Positions 7,449-15,532 of a DNA stretch of 64,000 bases are shown here, piece after piece. Both the position numbers and the translations under genes were made by a program. Location: positions 744,001 through 808,000 of the forward strand of contig NZ_JAUSST010000002.1 of NCBI RefSeq assembly GCF_030812415.1, given 5' to 3'. Source of the DNA: Paenibacillus harenae (lineage in GTDB: Bacteria > Bacillota > Bacilli > Paenibacillales > Paenibacillaceae). The notes under the pieces were generated by a model. The model saw only the letters and a list, made by a program, of their open reading frames with translations. It made no database searches and was not told where the DNA came from. How positions within the stretch are numbered: the stretch's first letter is position 1; each line of letters begins with the position of its first letter.

Positions 7449-10400
7449 CTATTGGCCGCCTACAATGACCACTTGGGAAGCAGCGGATTGGCCGCTCGCA
7501 TTCTCGGAGGTAATGTAGAACGCGCCTGTTACGAATACGCCGATATACTCGAATTGCGATTCGCTTGTCGAGCCGATTATTGAATACTGTCCGTTATTGT
7601 CCGGACTGTAGTAAATATGGTACTGCGTAACTTGATCCGATACGGAGTTCGGCGTCCAGCTAAGCTTAACGCTTACTTCGTTTTTGTCAGCCTGCAAGCC
7701 TTCAGGAGCGGCAGGAACGTTGCCCGCTGGTTGTTCCGTGCCTGGATCGCCGCCGCCATCGCCTGGGAGCTCAGGTATGACCGGGGCGTTCCCGTATTGA
7801 ACCATTAAGCTTGGCTGGGATTCCTTGCCTACGACATCGACGGCCGTAACATAATAGCTGTAGCTATGCGCGTTCGACGCGTAAAACTTCGCTTTGTACT
7901 CGTTTCCGGCAGGAATCGATTCGCCTTCCTTCGTATAAGCTCCCGCGTCAACCGATTTGTACACGCGGTAACCTACGACATCCTTTGCTGCGCTATCGGT
8001 GAATGTTAGAATTAATGCGCCATTGGCATCTTTTAGCCTAACGTTGCTAGGAGGCGGCGGCGCTGCGCCATCGTCAACGCGCGGATCCGGCTTGGATGGC
8101 GCGTCGTTAGCCGCATCCTTCGGCAAGTAGGCCGACATCGGCCTTCTGCTCTTCGCAGGCAGCTTCGCTTGCGCGGCTTTGATTTCATCCATAAGCGCAT
8201 CAAGCGGCTTCTTGCGCTTGACGACGATCTGCTCCTTAAGCATATCGAGCGGTGTAGCCGGATTCGGTACATAGTTGACGCCTTCATACGTTATATAAGC
8301 CATCTTCACCAGCGAATCGTCAACGGCCTTCGGCACATACTTTCTATTGAACCAATCCGTTACGAGCATGCCCGCCTCTTTCGTCAATTGACTCGGAAGC
8401 AAGCCGCTTGCGCTCGAGACGGTTGCTTTCACGAGACCGTCCGGTTTATTGAAACGATCGGTAACGAGCAGCTCAGGCTTTGTTTCCACCAGTCGATCCA
8501 TAATTTTAGCCCATATCGCTCTGGCACGTTTCTTGCCTTCCGTGGAGAGGGAGTTGACCTGCTCCTCATAACCTGCCCATACGCCGAGCGTGACGTCCGG
8601 CGAGAAGCCCATGAACCATACATCGCCATAGCTTTGCGTCGAACCTGTTTTACCTGCAATCGGAATGTCGCCATAATGCTTGAACTGCGATGTTATGCCG
8701 TAGCCTGAGCCGGACGGGCTGGAAATAACCGTCTTGAGCATATCGGTCATCAGGAACGCGCTTTGCTCGGAGAACACGCGCTCCGGCTGCAATTTATGCT
8801 CATAAATGATTTTGCCTTCCGCATCCGTAATTTTCTCGATCATGTATGAATCGTTATAAATGCCGTTATTCGGTATTGAGCCGTATGCATTCGTAAGCTC
8901 TTCTACCGAGACGCCGATGCTGAGACCGCCGATTACGCCCGTCTGAGCGCCATCGTCCTCTGGCTGCAGTGTCGTAATGCCGAGCTTCTTGACGAAGGCC
9001 CAAGCGTTCTCGATTTTCAGCTTATCGTTAAAAATCTTAAGCGCCGGTATGTTCATCGACTTGTTAAGCGCTTCGCGTGCCGTTACAAGGCCGGAGAACT
9101 TTTTGTCGACGTTCATCGGGATGTGGAAGCCCTTCTGATAGTCCTTCATGACGATCGGCGAGTCATCGATGATGCTTGCCGGTTGAATAATGCCTTGCTC
9201 AATCGCAGGCAGATAGGCTGCGATCGTCTTCATCGTCGAACCTGGCTGGCGAGTCATCTGAGTGGCGTAGTTTAACTGCTCTTCGTAGAAGTCGCGACCT
9301 TCGAGCATGCCGAGTATGGCGCCAGTCTTGTGGTCGAGCATGACGGCTGCGATTTGCTCAAGGCCTTTCTCTTCGCTATAAGGCGTAAAGTTCTCTTCAT
9401 TGGAGCCGATCTCGCGCATAAACTTGTAAATATCTTTGTCGATCGTCGTGTATACTTTGTAACCGCCCCGAAGCAGATGCTCTCTAGCTTCCTCGATCAT
9501 TGGCGCGTTTTCCTTCTTGCGCAATTCTTCCTTCGTCAAGTCCGGATCTTTCTGCATAAGCATAATTTCCGCCGCTTGGCGTTCAGCTTCGAGCATGAGA
9601 TACGGATACGTGGTATAGGCCTTCTCGCTAGGTGCGGCCAACGTCTTGCGAATGTCGAAGGCGAGCGCTTCGTCATATTGCTGTTGAGTGATGCGTCCTG
9701 TCTCCAGCATGCGGCGAAGGACGATCTGCTGGCGATCAATGGCAAGCTCGATGCCTTCTTCGTTGTATTGCCCTTTGCCCGTGTACGCCGTATAAGCGGA
9801 TGGACGCTGCGGCAAGCCCGCCAAATAGGCAGACTGGGCAATATTAAGCTTGTTCAGATCGGTAATGTTGAAGATTCCTTTGGCTGCCGCCTTAATCCCG
9901 AATACTTGATATCCGCTCGAGCCGTTGCCGAACGGCATCTTGTTCAAGTACGCAGCCAAAATTTCCGGCTTCGTCAAATATCGTTCCATGCGGAGCGACA
10001 AGAAAATTTCTTTGATTTTCCGGCTGTCGGTTTTGTCCAAGCTGAGAAATACCCGGCGCGCAAGCTGCTGAGTCAGCGTACTGCCGCCGGTCTGGGTTTC
10101 CTCGTTAAGCAGCTTCTGCTTAACCGCACGTCCAAGACCGTTAATATCAACGCCGTAGTGCTCGAAGAAGTTGTTGTCCTCGACGGCGAGCAGGGCGTCG
10201 ATCACTTGCTGCGGCAAGTCCTCGTACTCGACGATCAAGCGGTCCTCATCGGTTCGAAGCTGTCCGACGAGCGAATCATCATTGAAATATACATAACCGG
10301 TAAGCGAATTTTCCCCGACTCTCTCCTCGATGACGGTACGGGGTCTGACCTCTTCGTTTTTCACGAGTGCGGCCACATAGCCGGTTACGGCACCGCCTGC

Positions 10401-10517
10401 AAGCAAGCCGATGAATATGCCGAAGTAAACCATCCATTTTACGGTTATAAAAGTTACGATTCCGAATGTTCGCCATTTGCTTCGTTCCGTTGGCGCCGGT
10501 TGACGTTCTTCTTGCAT
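7449..10517 (-). CDS. Class A penicillin-binding protein (PBP1A-like) with fibronectin III tail
   Basis: Bifunctional peptidoglycan synthase of 1022 residues. Order: short cytoplasmic tail; one membrane anchor at about 27-52; GT51 glycosyltransferase with EDNNFFEHYGVD (catalytic Glu113) and GGSTLTQQLA (144-153); transpeptidase with SxxK GSTMK (Ser427, Lys430), SMN (487-489) and KTG (623-625); a Lys/Pro-rich linker near 790-840; then two fibronectin type III-like modules to the C-terminus (about 840-920 and 945-1022). All catalytic motifs are intact. It polymerises and crosslinks cell wall outside the membrane; the FN3 modules may bind wall polymers or partners. The ATG has GGAGGGGG upstream and an extended -10 promoter about 35 bp away, so it is probably monocistronic. 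Confidence 0.93.
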   Translation of the reverse strand: MQEERQPAPTERSKWRTFGIVTFITVKWMVYFGIFIGLLAGGAVTGYVAALVKNEEVRPRTVIEERVGENSLTGYVYFNDDSLVGQLRTDEDRLIVEYEDLPQQVIDALLAVEDNNFFEHYGVDINGLGRAVKQKLLNEETQTGGSTLTQQLARRVFLSLDKTDSRKIKEIFLSLRMERYLTKPEILAAYLNKMPFGNGSSGYQVFGIKAAAKGIFNITDLNKLNIAQSAYLAGLPQRPSAYTAYTGKGQYNEEGIELAIDRQQIVLRRMLETGRITQQQYDEALAFDIRKTLAAPSEKAYTTYPYLMLEAERQAAEIMLMQKDPDLTKEELRKKENAPMIEEAREHLLRGGYKVYTTIDKDIYKFMREIGSNEENFTPYSEEKGLEQIAAVMLDHKTGAILGMLEGRDFYEEQLNYATQMTRQPGSTMKTIAAYLPAIEQGIIQPASIIDDSPIVMKDYQKGFHIPMNVDKKFSGLVTAREALNKSMNIPALKIFNDKLKIENAWAFVKKLGITTLQPEDDGAQTGVIGGLSIGVSVEELTNAYGSIPNNGIYNDSYMIEKITDAEGKIIYEHKLQPERVFSEQSAFLMTDMLKTVISSPSGSGYGITSQFKHYGDIPIAGKTGSTQSYGDVWFMGFSPDVTLGVWAGYEEQVNSLSTEGKKRARAIWAKIMDRLVETKPELLVTDRFNKPDGLVKATVSSASGLLPSQLTKEAGMLVTDWFNRKYVPKAVDDSLVKMAYITYEGVNYVPNPATPLDMLKEQIVVKRKKPLDALMDEIKAAQAKLPAKSRRPMSAYLPKDAANDAPSKPDPRVDDGAAPPPPSNVRLKDANGALILTFTDSAAKDVVGYRVYKSVDAGAYTKEGESIPAGNEYKAKFYASNAHSYSYYVTAVDVVGKESQPSLMVQYGNAPVIPELPGDGGGDPGTEQPAGNVPAAPEGLQADKNEVSVKLSWTPNSVSDQVTQYHIYYSPDNNGQYSIIGSTSESQFEYIGVFVTGAFYITSENASGQSAASQVVIVGGQ

Positions 10518-10549
10518 CTTTTTAATTCCCCCTCCAAAATAGCAAGTCC

Positions 10550-10558
10550 ATTATAACA
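10550..10558 (-). promoter_or_regulatory. Extended -10 of the penicillin-binding protein gene
   Basis: On the minus strand TG-T-TATAAT is a perfect extended -10, some 33 bp before the start codon. The -35 region is weak. Confidence 0.45.
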
Positions 10559-10738
10559 TAAAACACCTCTAGAAGCAGGTACTAACCATATGGTCATAGT
10601 ATTCGTTAATCCATTGACGTATTAGGGGGAGAAAAAGTTCTGCTCGGATATGAATTTCGGCAATAAAACGGCCTGCGACTGCGAAAAACGAGGAAAATAG
10701 ATCAAAATACAGATTATTTGCTTCTTTTTAAGCGATTT

Positions 10739-10764
10739 CGAAACATAACGGCTATTATGTCATA
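10739..10764 (+). promoter_or_regulatory. Possible sigma-W-type promoter before the NfeD/flotillin locus
   Basis: CGAAAC (10739-10744), 16 bp and CATA (10761-10764) resemble the ECF sigma-W consensus TGAAAC-N16-CGTA with one mismatch in each element. Flotillin and NfeD operons of Bacillus are sigma-W targets. It lies 53 bp before the GTG of the NfeD-like gene. Confidence 0.35.
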
Positions 10765-10817
10765 ATACAAATCGGGAATAGTTGTTAAATATGGTTAAAG
10801 GAAGAGGATGAGCGATA

Positions 10818-11348
10818 GTGGAAACGCTGTACTTAGCCTGTCTCATCGGCGGCATCCTGTATGCGATCGTCAGCGTCATATTCGGCGATTGGCTTAGTAT
10901 GACTTTGGACGGCATGCTTGATTTCCTGACGTTGGACGGCCATTCCTGGCTGCAGCCAACCGCTCTTATTGGAAGCTTAACCGTATTTGGCGGCGCCGGC
11001 ATTATGCTAACCAGATATACTCCGCTTAGTGCAGGCGTCATATTGGCTCTATCGGTGCTTATTGCCTTAGCCGCAGGAGCTGGCGTTTTCTTACTATATG
11101 TCCGTCCGATGGAGCGAAGCGAGAATCCCATCGCATTCTCCTTGCATGCTTTGTCAGGCTCGCTCGCGGAAGTGCTTGTCACTGTTCCCGCCAAAGGATA
11201 TGGCGAAGTGCTCGTTAAAGTGGGGGCGGGATTTACGAATCAAATTGCGGCGAGTTACGAAGGCGTCCCGATTATTGCCGGCTCCCGCGTCGTCGTTGTC
11301 GAGGTAAAGGACCATACGTTATATGTATCCGAAGTGGACTTATCCTAA
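10818..11348 (+). CDS. NfeD/YuaF-like membrane protein
   Basis: The 176-residue protein starts at GTG 10818, with AGGAAGAGGA 9 nt upstream. There are three predicted membrane segments: about residues 5-22, 47-65 and 74-95. A soluble C-terminal beta-barrel (OB-fold) of NfeD type follows, with the usual G-Y-G-E-V-L-V-K-V-G and E-G-V-P-I-I-A-G-S-R-V-V-V-V-E-V patterns. Length and layout match B. subtilis YuaF, encoded directly upstream of the flotillin FloT (YuaG). NfeD proteins act with flotillins in membrane microdomains. Here the flotillin gene that follows is destroyed, so this protein may be an orphan or may serve a flotillin encoded elsewhere. Confidence 0.82.
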   Translation: METLYLACLIGGILYAIVSVIFGDWLSMTLDGMLDFLTLDGHSWLQPTALIGSLTVFGGAGIMLTRYTPLSAGVILALSVLIALAAGAGVFLLYVRPMERSENPIAFSLHALSGSLAEVLVTVPAKGYGEVLVKVGAGFTNQIAASYEGVPIIAGSRVVVVEVKDHTLYVSEVDLS

Positions 11349-11377
11349 TGCTAAGCAATAGAGAGGAGTAATCGTAT

Positions 11378-11970
11378 ATGCCGGAATATTTGTTGATACC
11401 CACGATTGCGCGATATCGATCTGGAAGCGAAGGAATTATTGCGCCGCGAGAAGCAATACGATGCCGAAGTGAAGGAAGAAGGCGGATGCGGACAGATATG
11501 CCGTAGAGCAAGCCGCGGAGGCGGACAAGGCGAAGCGGCTGCGCGAGGCGGACGCCATCCAATATCGCATAGAAGCCGAGGCGAAGGCGCTTGCGGCGCA
11601 GAAGAGGCTTGACGGCCTTGCGGTTGCGGAAGCGGAGAAAGCGAAAGGCACGGCCGAAGCCGAAGTCATCAGATTGCGTGGTCTGGCGGAAGCAGAGGCG
11701 AAGGAGAAGCTCGCTCACGCTTTCGAGAAATTCGGCGAGACGGCCGTTCTCGATATTATCTTGAAAATGCTGCCCGAGCTCGCTGGACAGATTGCAGCTC
11801 CGATTCAGGCGATCGATACGCTCACCATTGCAACCGATCTAATGGCAACCGCACCCGAAATGCTGAAGAGCGTATCGGGGATAGATGTCAATCAGCTGAT
11901 AATGGGACTAACCTCAAGAGCGATTTCGCCTGAGCCGTCCAATCTTAACCGAAGGACCGAGCAGGAGTAA
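11378..11970 (+). pseudogene. floT: Decayed flotillin gene (floT-like)
   Basis: A good ribosome binding site (GAGAGGAG) precedes ATG 11378, and the first nine codons read MPEYLLIPT. The text then jumps to the flotillin coiled coil in another frame, RDIDLEAKELLRREKQYDAEVK (from 11409). Near 11472-11478 one extra base shifts the frame again to KADADRYAVEQAAEADKA, which runs through the conserved end AFEKFGETAVLDIILKMLPE to the stop at 11970. So the SPFH/PHB domain and the front of the coiled coil, roughly 300 codons, are missing, and two frame breaks remain. The remaining frames cannot give a flotillin. Upstream YuaF-like gene and downstream terminator are intact. A sequencing error could explain the single-base shift but not the deletion. 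Confidence 0.8.
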
Positions 11971-11991
11971 TCGATTTATTCTGCTATAGCA

Positions 11992-12020
11992 AAGAGGCCC
12001 GCAGCGCGGGCCTCTTGCTG
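11992..12020 (+). terminator. Terminator of the NfeD/floT locus
   Basis: AGAGGCCCGC (11993-12002) pairs perfectly with GCGGGCCTCT (12006-12015) across a three-base loop. The following T tract is short. Confidence 0.6.
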
Positions 12021-12080
12021 TATAGGGATATGGGGTTAAATGTCTGATTGTGCATGGAGGCAACCGTTCAGAGCATTGGA

Positions 12081-12191
12081 TTAGTAGCCGCCGCCGAAAA
12101 TTCCGCAGCTACAAGCAATAATAACGAGCAGGATGAAGAGAACCAGAATAGCACCAACGTTGTTAAAAGCACCACCTACGTAACCGGACAT
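12081..12191 (-). CDS. YjcZ-family small hydrophobic peptide
   Basis: A 36-residue peptide. It begins MSGYVGGAFNNVG, has one hydrophobic helix (AILVLFILLVIIA, residues 14-26) and ends CSCGIFGGGY. The Gly/Tyr-rich start followed by VLFILLVII is the hallmark of the YjcZ family, often annotated as sporulation proteins and made in several copies in Bacillaceae and Paenibacillaceae. The start has a near-perfect AAGGAGGTG 9 nt upstream, which makes expression credible despite the small size. The two Cys residues (27, 29) after the helix are notable. Function is unknown. Confidence 0.75.
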   Translation of the reverse strand: MSGYVGGAFNNVGAILVLFILLVIIACSCGIFGGGY

Positions 12192-12317
12192 TATACAATG
12201 CACCTCCTTACGTGTTGAGTACTCTTTACTGTATGAGCATCATGTGCCGGATGACTGGGTATTTGTTACGGGGGCTAACGTTTATATGTAAAATGGGCGA
12301 GGCGAGAAGGCAGACTC

Positions 12318-12357
12318 AAAAAAGAAAAACCGCATGAATGCTGGTGCATTCATGCGG
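12318..12357 (-). terminator. Terminator of rpsD
   Basis: CCGCATGAATGC (12330-12341) and GCATTCATGCGG (12346-12357) form a perfect 12-bp stem with a four-base loop. On the minus strand it is followed by a T5-C-T6 tract. Confidence 0.9.
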
Positions 12358-12367
12358 CTTAATCTTA

Positions 12368-12967
12368 TTAACGGCTGTAGAACTCGACGATTTGTTTCTC
12401 GTCGATATCTTGGGACAGCTCGCCGCGGTCTGGCAGGCGAACGTACTTGCCTTCCATTGCTTGCTCGCTGAACTCAAGGTAGTTAGGAAGGTGATGACGG
12501 CCTTCCATAGCTTCTTTAATAGCTTTCAGGCTGCGGCTGCGCTCGCGCAAGCCGATTACGTCGCCAACAGCAACGGTGTACGAAGCGATGTCGACTTTTT
12601 TGCCATTTACAGTTACGTGACCGTGAGCGACCAATTGGCGTGCTCCAGCACGGGAGTTGGAAAGTGCAAGACGGTACACAAGGTTGTCAAGACGGCTTTC
12701 AAGGAGAGCCATGAAGTTTTCACCGGCTTTACCTTTCATTTTTGCCGCTTTGTCAAACAAGTTGCGGAATTGCTTTTCGTTCAAACCGTACATATGGCGA
12801 AGCTTTTGTTTCTCTTGCAATTGAATGCCGTAACCGCTCATTTTCTTGCGTTGGTTAGGGCCGTGCTGACCCGGAGGGAAGGCGCGTTTCAATTCTTTTC
12901 CTGTACCGCTCAAAGAAATTCCAAGGCGGCGGCTCAACTTAAATTTAGGTCCTGTATAACGTGACAT
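12368..12967 (-). CDS. rpsD: 30S ribosomal protein S4
   Basis: The 199-residue product begins [16 protein letters not shown] at ATG 12967; an upstream in-frame ATG at 12991 would add eight non-conserved residues and is not used. Family landmarks are the [10 protein letters not shown] region, [24 protein letters not shown] of the S4 RNA-binding domain and the C-terminal [16 protein letters not shown]4 nucleates 30S assembly and in Bacillus represses its own mRNA. The form is Cys-free, as in non-zinc S4. rpsD stands alone between its own promoter and terminator. Its proximity to acsA and to a GAF-GGDEF gene matches the B. subtilis neighbourhood. Confidence 0.97.
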   Translation of the reverse strand: MSRYTGPKFKLSRRLGISLSGTGKELKRAFPPGQHGPNQRKKMSGYGIQLQEKQKLRHMYGLNEKQFRNLFDKAAKMKGKAGENFMALLESRLDNLVYRLALSNSRAGARQLVAHGHVTVNGKKVDIASYTVAVGDVIGLRERSRSLKAIKEAMEGRHHLPNYLEFSEQAMEGKYVRLPDRGELSQDIDEKQIVEFYSR

Positions 12968-13136
12968 GCGTCGTGTTAACTCCTTCATCAAATAAATTTT
13001 GAGAATGGGGTTGTGTTTCGCCGTATACGTTCGAGTGTCCGAGCATGCTCGTCCCTGATCTGCACTTCAGCCGCTGGCCTATCAGCGAACGTAATCCTTG
13101 AGGGTGACACAAAACCGTACGCCCATGTATTCAACA
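12968..13136 (-). promoter_or_regulatory. Long rpsD leader, possible S4 autoregulatory RNA
   Basis: Between the predicted transcription start (near 13136) and the rpsD ATG lie about 169 nt without a credible gene. They include hairpin-forming segments such as GAGCATGCTC (around 13042-13051) and GGCC-AGCGGC. In B. subtilis the rpsD leader binds S4 for translational feedback. That this leader does so is inferred from position and length, not from a recognised fold. Confidence 0.35.
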
Positions 13137-13142
13137 ATAAAT

Positions 13143-13170
13143 ATTATATGAAATCTACCCAAAATGTCAA
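13143..13170 (-). promoter_or_regulatory. Sigma-A promoter of rpsD
   Basis: On the minus strand TTGACA (13170-13165), a 16-bp spacer and TATAAT (13148-13143) are both exact consensus hexamers, among the strongest promoters in the window. Confidence 0.8.
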
Positions 13171-13293
13171 GCTATGCTTTGAATATTTAAAAGTTTGTAA
13201 TAAGCATCTAAAGTCCTATAATTTTTTGATCGAGTAGTGCAAAAACATCAAATATGAAGTAATATATTAATATTCTTACTTAAGGAAATATTA

Positions 13294-13322
13294 GTTAACA
13301 CGCCTGATTCAGGCGTATTAAC
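13294..13322. repeat. 29-bp imperfect palindrome upstream of the diguanylate cyclase gene
   Basis: GTTAA-c-ACGCCTGA and TCAGGCGT-a-TTAAC are arms around a central T, with one mismatched pair out of 14. No T tract follows, so it does not look like a terminator. It lies 111 bp before the GGDEF gene and could be an operator for a dimeric regulator. Confidence 0.6.
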
Positions 13323-13432
13323 CGCCTCCTGTTTATGGTATAAAATACAGTACAGGCTGAACTTATCTATTATGTCTATCATATAATGTAACCTCATCTC
13401 CTGGCTATACAAACGGAAGGGTTGGGTGCCGG

Positions 13433-15382
13433 ATGGTTAATCGGATTAACAATGATCCTGCTTACAGTGAATCGTTAACGGAAGATCTCGCATCTACAGA
13501 AACAGAAGCCGTTTGGTTTGCCAGCGAAGATATTACCGAAGCGGACGAGCCATATTTGCCGCCGTTACTAGCAGACAGCTTTCACCAGTGGATCAATGAG
13601 GCAGATGGACTTCCTTTGCTCCGTTCTGGTGAATTTTCATTATTCGGAGCAGATCGCGGACGTATAGCCGCAGCAGGGCACCATGGAGTTGATTGGCAGG
13701 AAGGCTATGCGGTGTTATTGAATGACGTTATTTCTTCCGTGTTTGAGCGGAAAATTGCGATTTCAGCGAGTTCGGACACGTTGCATCTGGTAGGAGTACC
13801 GATTAGGAAACGCACGGATGATCGGATATTTTCGGTCTTATGTTATGCAGCCCAATCCGAGGCTTCAACAGCGCAATATGCGCAAAGCGTGGAAATATGC
13901 GGCTTCCACTTCCGGAGCTGCTTCTACCGCCGATTCGAACAACTATTCGTACAGGATCTTCTCTTGCAGCAGAAGCAGACGGAGAAGGAAGCAAAGCGGA
14001 GAGATGCGCTGTTTCTCGCCGCGAAGCGGCTTTACGATCAGATAGACGTATCGTCGGTGCTGTCGGAAATGCTCAGCAGCCTGGAGCAGCTTTACCCAAA
14101 CTCCGAGGTCCATCTTTATTTATCGCAGGACCATCTGAACGGGGACGAGCGCGTGAAGCCGCTCGTATTCAAGAATGCGGCGCATGATCTCGTTGCGAAA
14201 GCGTTTCTGGACGGGCGGTCCGAAACCGAGCACGACCGTGACGGAACGATTCGTCTCGCCGTGCCGATGACAGGCAAGCAGGCCGCATATGGCGTGTTAT
14301 GCATGACGATTGGTCCGGGCAAATGGGACGAGGCAGACTTGCCGGCGTTTCTTCTGCTTGCCGATACGGCGGGATCGGCGTTCGAGAATGCGAAGCTGTA
14401 CGAGCAGTCTAATCTGCTTATTAACGAACTTAGGCTTATCAATGAATTGACGAAGCGGCTCAATCAATCGCTGCGCCTCAAGGAAATATTCCAATTCGCG
14501 ACGAGCGAGTTATTAAAGATATTCGATGCCGATTATTGCTGCGTCCTGCAGATGAACAAGGAGAAGGATCAGTTTGTCGTTATGTCGAGCAACTTCCCCG
14601 CGCTGGCAAGCGAGCGTTTCTCGCCTGAATACGGCTTCTGCGGCATGGTTTACAGGACGAGAGAGCCTCTTATCATATCGGACTACTGGCATACGAGAGT
14701 CGTTACTTCCAAGCTGATGGACAATACGGGCTCGCGTTCGCTTATTGCCGCTCCGATTATCGTGGACGGCGAAGTGGTAGGAGTCATCCTCGTTACGCAT
14801 AAGGTGCCGAACTTCTTCTCGTACGAGAACTACAAACTTCTTCAAGTGATGAGCACGCACATCGGTCTGGCCGTAACGAATGCGTCACTGCATGCCGAGG
14901 TACGAAGAATGGTCATTACCGACAACTTAACCGGCCTGCATGCACGCCATTATTTGAACGAGCAAATTCAGAACCGCCAGAGGAAAGATCCGTTCGGCGC
15001 GCTCATTCTGGTCGACATCGACTATTTCAAGAAGGTAAACGATACGTTCGGTCATCAGGTAGGCGATCAAATATTGATCCAAGTGAGCAATATTATTAAC
15101 GCATCGATCAGGCAAGGCGATATAGCCGCACGCTGGGGCGGCGAGGAGCTGGCGGTTTATTTGCCCGGCATTAGAGCGGAGCAAGCTTACCGTATTGCCG
15201 AGCGTATTCGGATCCATGTCGAGGCGGAGACCGATCCGGTCGTCACTGTATCCTGCGGCGTATCGGAATGGACATTCGAGAATGAGAAGATTAGCGTTGA
15301 GTCCTTATTCTATCGCGCGGATATGGCCTTATATGAAGCGAAGAACAACGGAAGAAACTGCATTTTCGTCGGACAGAGCTAG
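13433..15382 (+). CDS. GAF-GGDEF diguanylate cyclase
   Basis: A 649-residue cytoplasmic protein without membrane segments. The N-terminal ~180 residues are a poorly conserved sensor-like region. GAF-like modules follow at about 185-320 and 345-485 (for example GFCGMVYRTREPLIISDYW). The GGDEF domain spans about 490-645. The active-site loop reads RWGGEELAVYL near residue 566 (GGEEL, an active variant), and ILVDIDYFKKVNDTFGHQVGD supplies the metal and nucleotide residues, so it should make c-di-GMP. No RxxD inhibitory site is evident before the loop. Architecture and position beside rpsD recall B. subtilis DgcP (YtrP), but the N-terminus is longer. The long palindrome upstream may control it. 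Confidence 0.85.
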   Translation: MVNRINNDPAYSESLTEDLASTETEAVWFASEDITEADEPYLPPLLADSFHQWINEADGLPLLRSGEFSLFGADRGRIAAAGHHGVDWQEGYAVLLNDVISSVFERKIAISASSDTLHLVGVPIRKRTDDRIFSVLCYAAQSEASTAQYAQSVEICGFHFRSCFYRRFEQLFVQDLLLQQKQTEKEAKRRDALFLAAKRLYDQIDVSSVLSEMLSSLEQLYPNSEVHLYLSQDHLNGDERVKPLVFKNAAHDLVAKAFLDGRSETEHDRDGTIRLAVPMTGKQAAYGVLCMTIGPGKWDEADLPAFLLLADTAGSAFENAKLYEQSNLLINELRLINELTKRLNQSLRLKEIFQFATSELLKIFDADYCCVLQMNKEKDQFVVMSSNFPALASERFSPEYGFCGMVYRTREPLIISDYWHTRVVTSKLMDNTGSRSLIAAPIIVDGEVVGVILVTHKVPNFFSYENYKLLQVMSTHIGLAVTNASLHAEVRRMVITDNLTGLHARHYLNEQIQNRQRKDPFGALILVDIDYFKKVNDTFGHQVGDQILIQVSNIINASIRQGDIAARWGGEELAVYLPGIRAEQAYRIAERIRIHVEAETDPVVTVSCGVSEWTFENEKISVESLFYRADMALYEAKNNGRNCIFVGQS

Positions 15383-15420
15383 CTGGCTGAAGCCTATACA
15401 GATATGTTCATAGTACAAGG

Positions 15421-15450
15421 AAGGGGCGCCGTTATCGGCGCTTCTTTCTT
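15421..15450 (+). terminator. Terminator after the GGDEF gene
   Basis: AAGGGGCGCCG (15421-15431) pairs with CGGCGCTTCTT (15436-15446) using two G-U pairs. The loop is four bases, followed by TCTTTATTT. Confidence 0.65.
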
Positions 15451-15532
15451 TATTTCTGTCCGGCAAGAGGAATAAGGCGGGGATACGTCGGGGGAATCTA
15501 CGTAGAAGGTCTGTAACGCGGAAGGAGAGCTT

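Noticed and set aside
9330..10556. 408-codon plus-strand frame opposite the penicillin-binding protein gene
   Set aside because: It is an antisense shadow: the minus strand encodes intact catalytic motifs and the frame has no ribosome binding site or family match.
13013..13237. Plus-strand frame through the rpsD leader and promoter
   Set aside because: It overlaps a consensus promoter on the other strand and has no family match or ribosome binding site.
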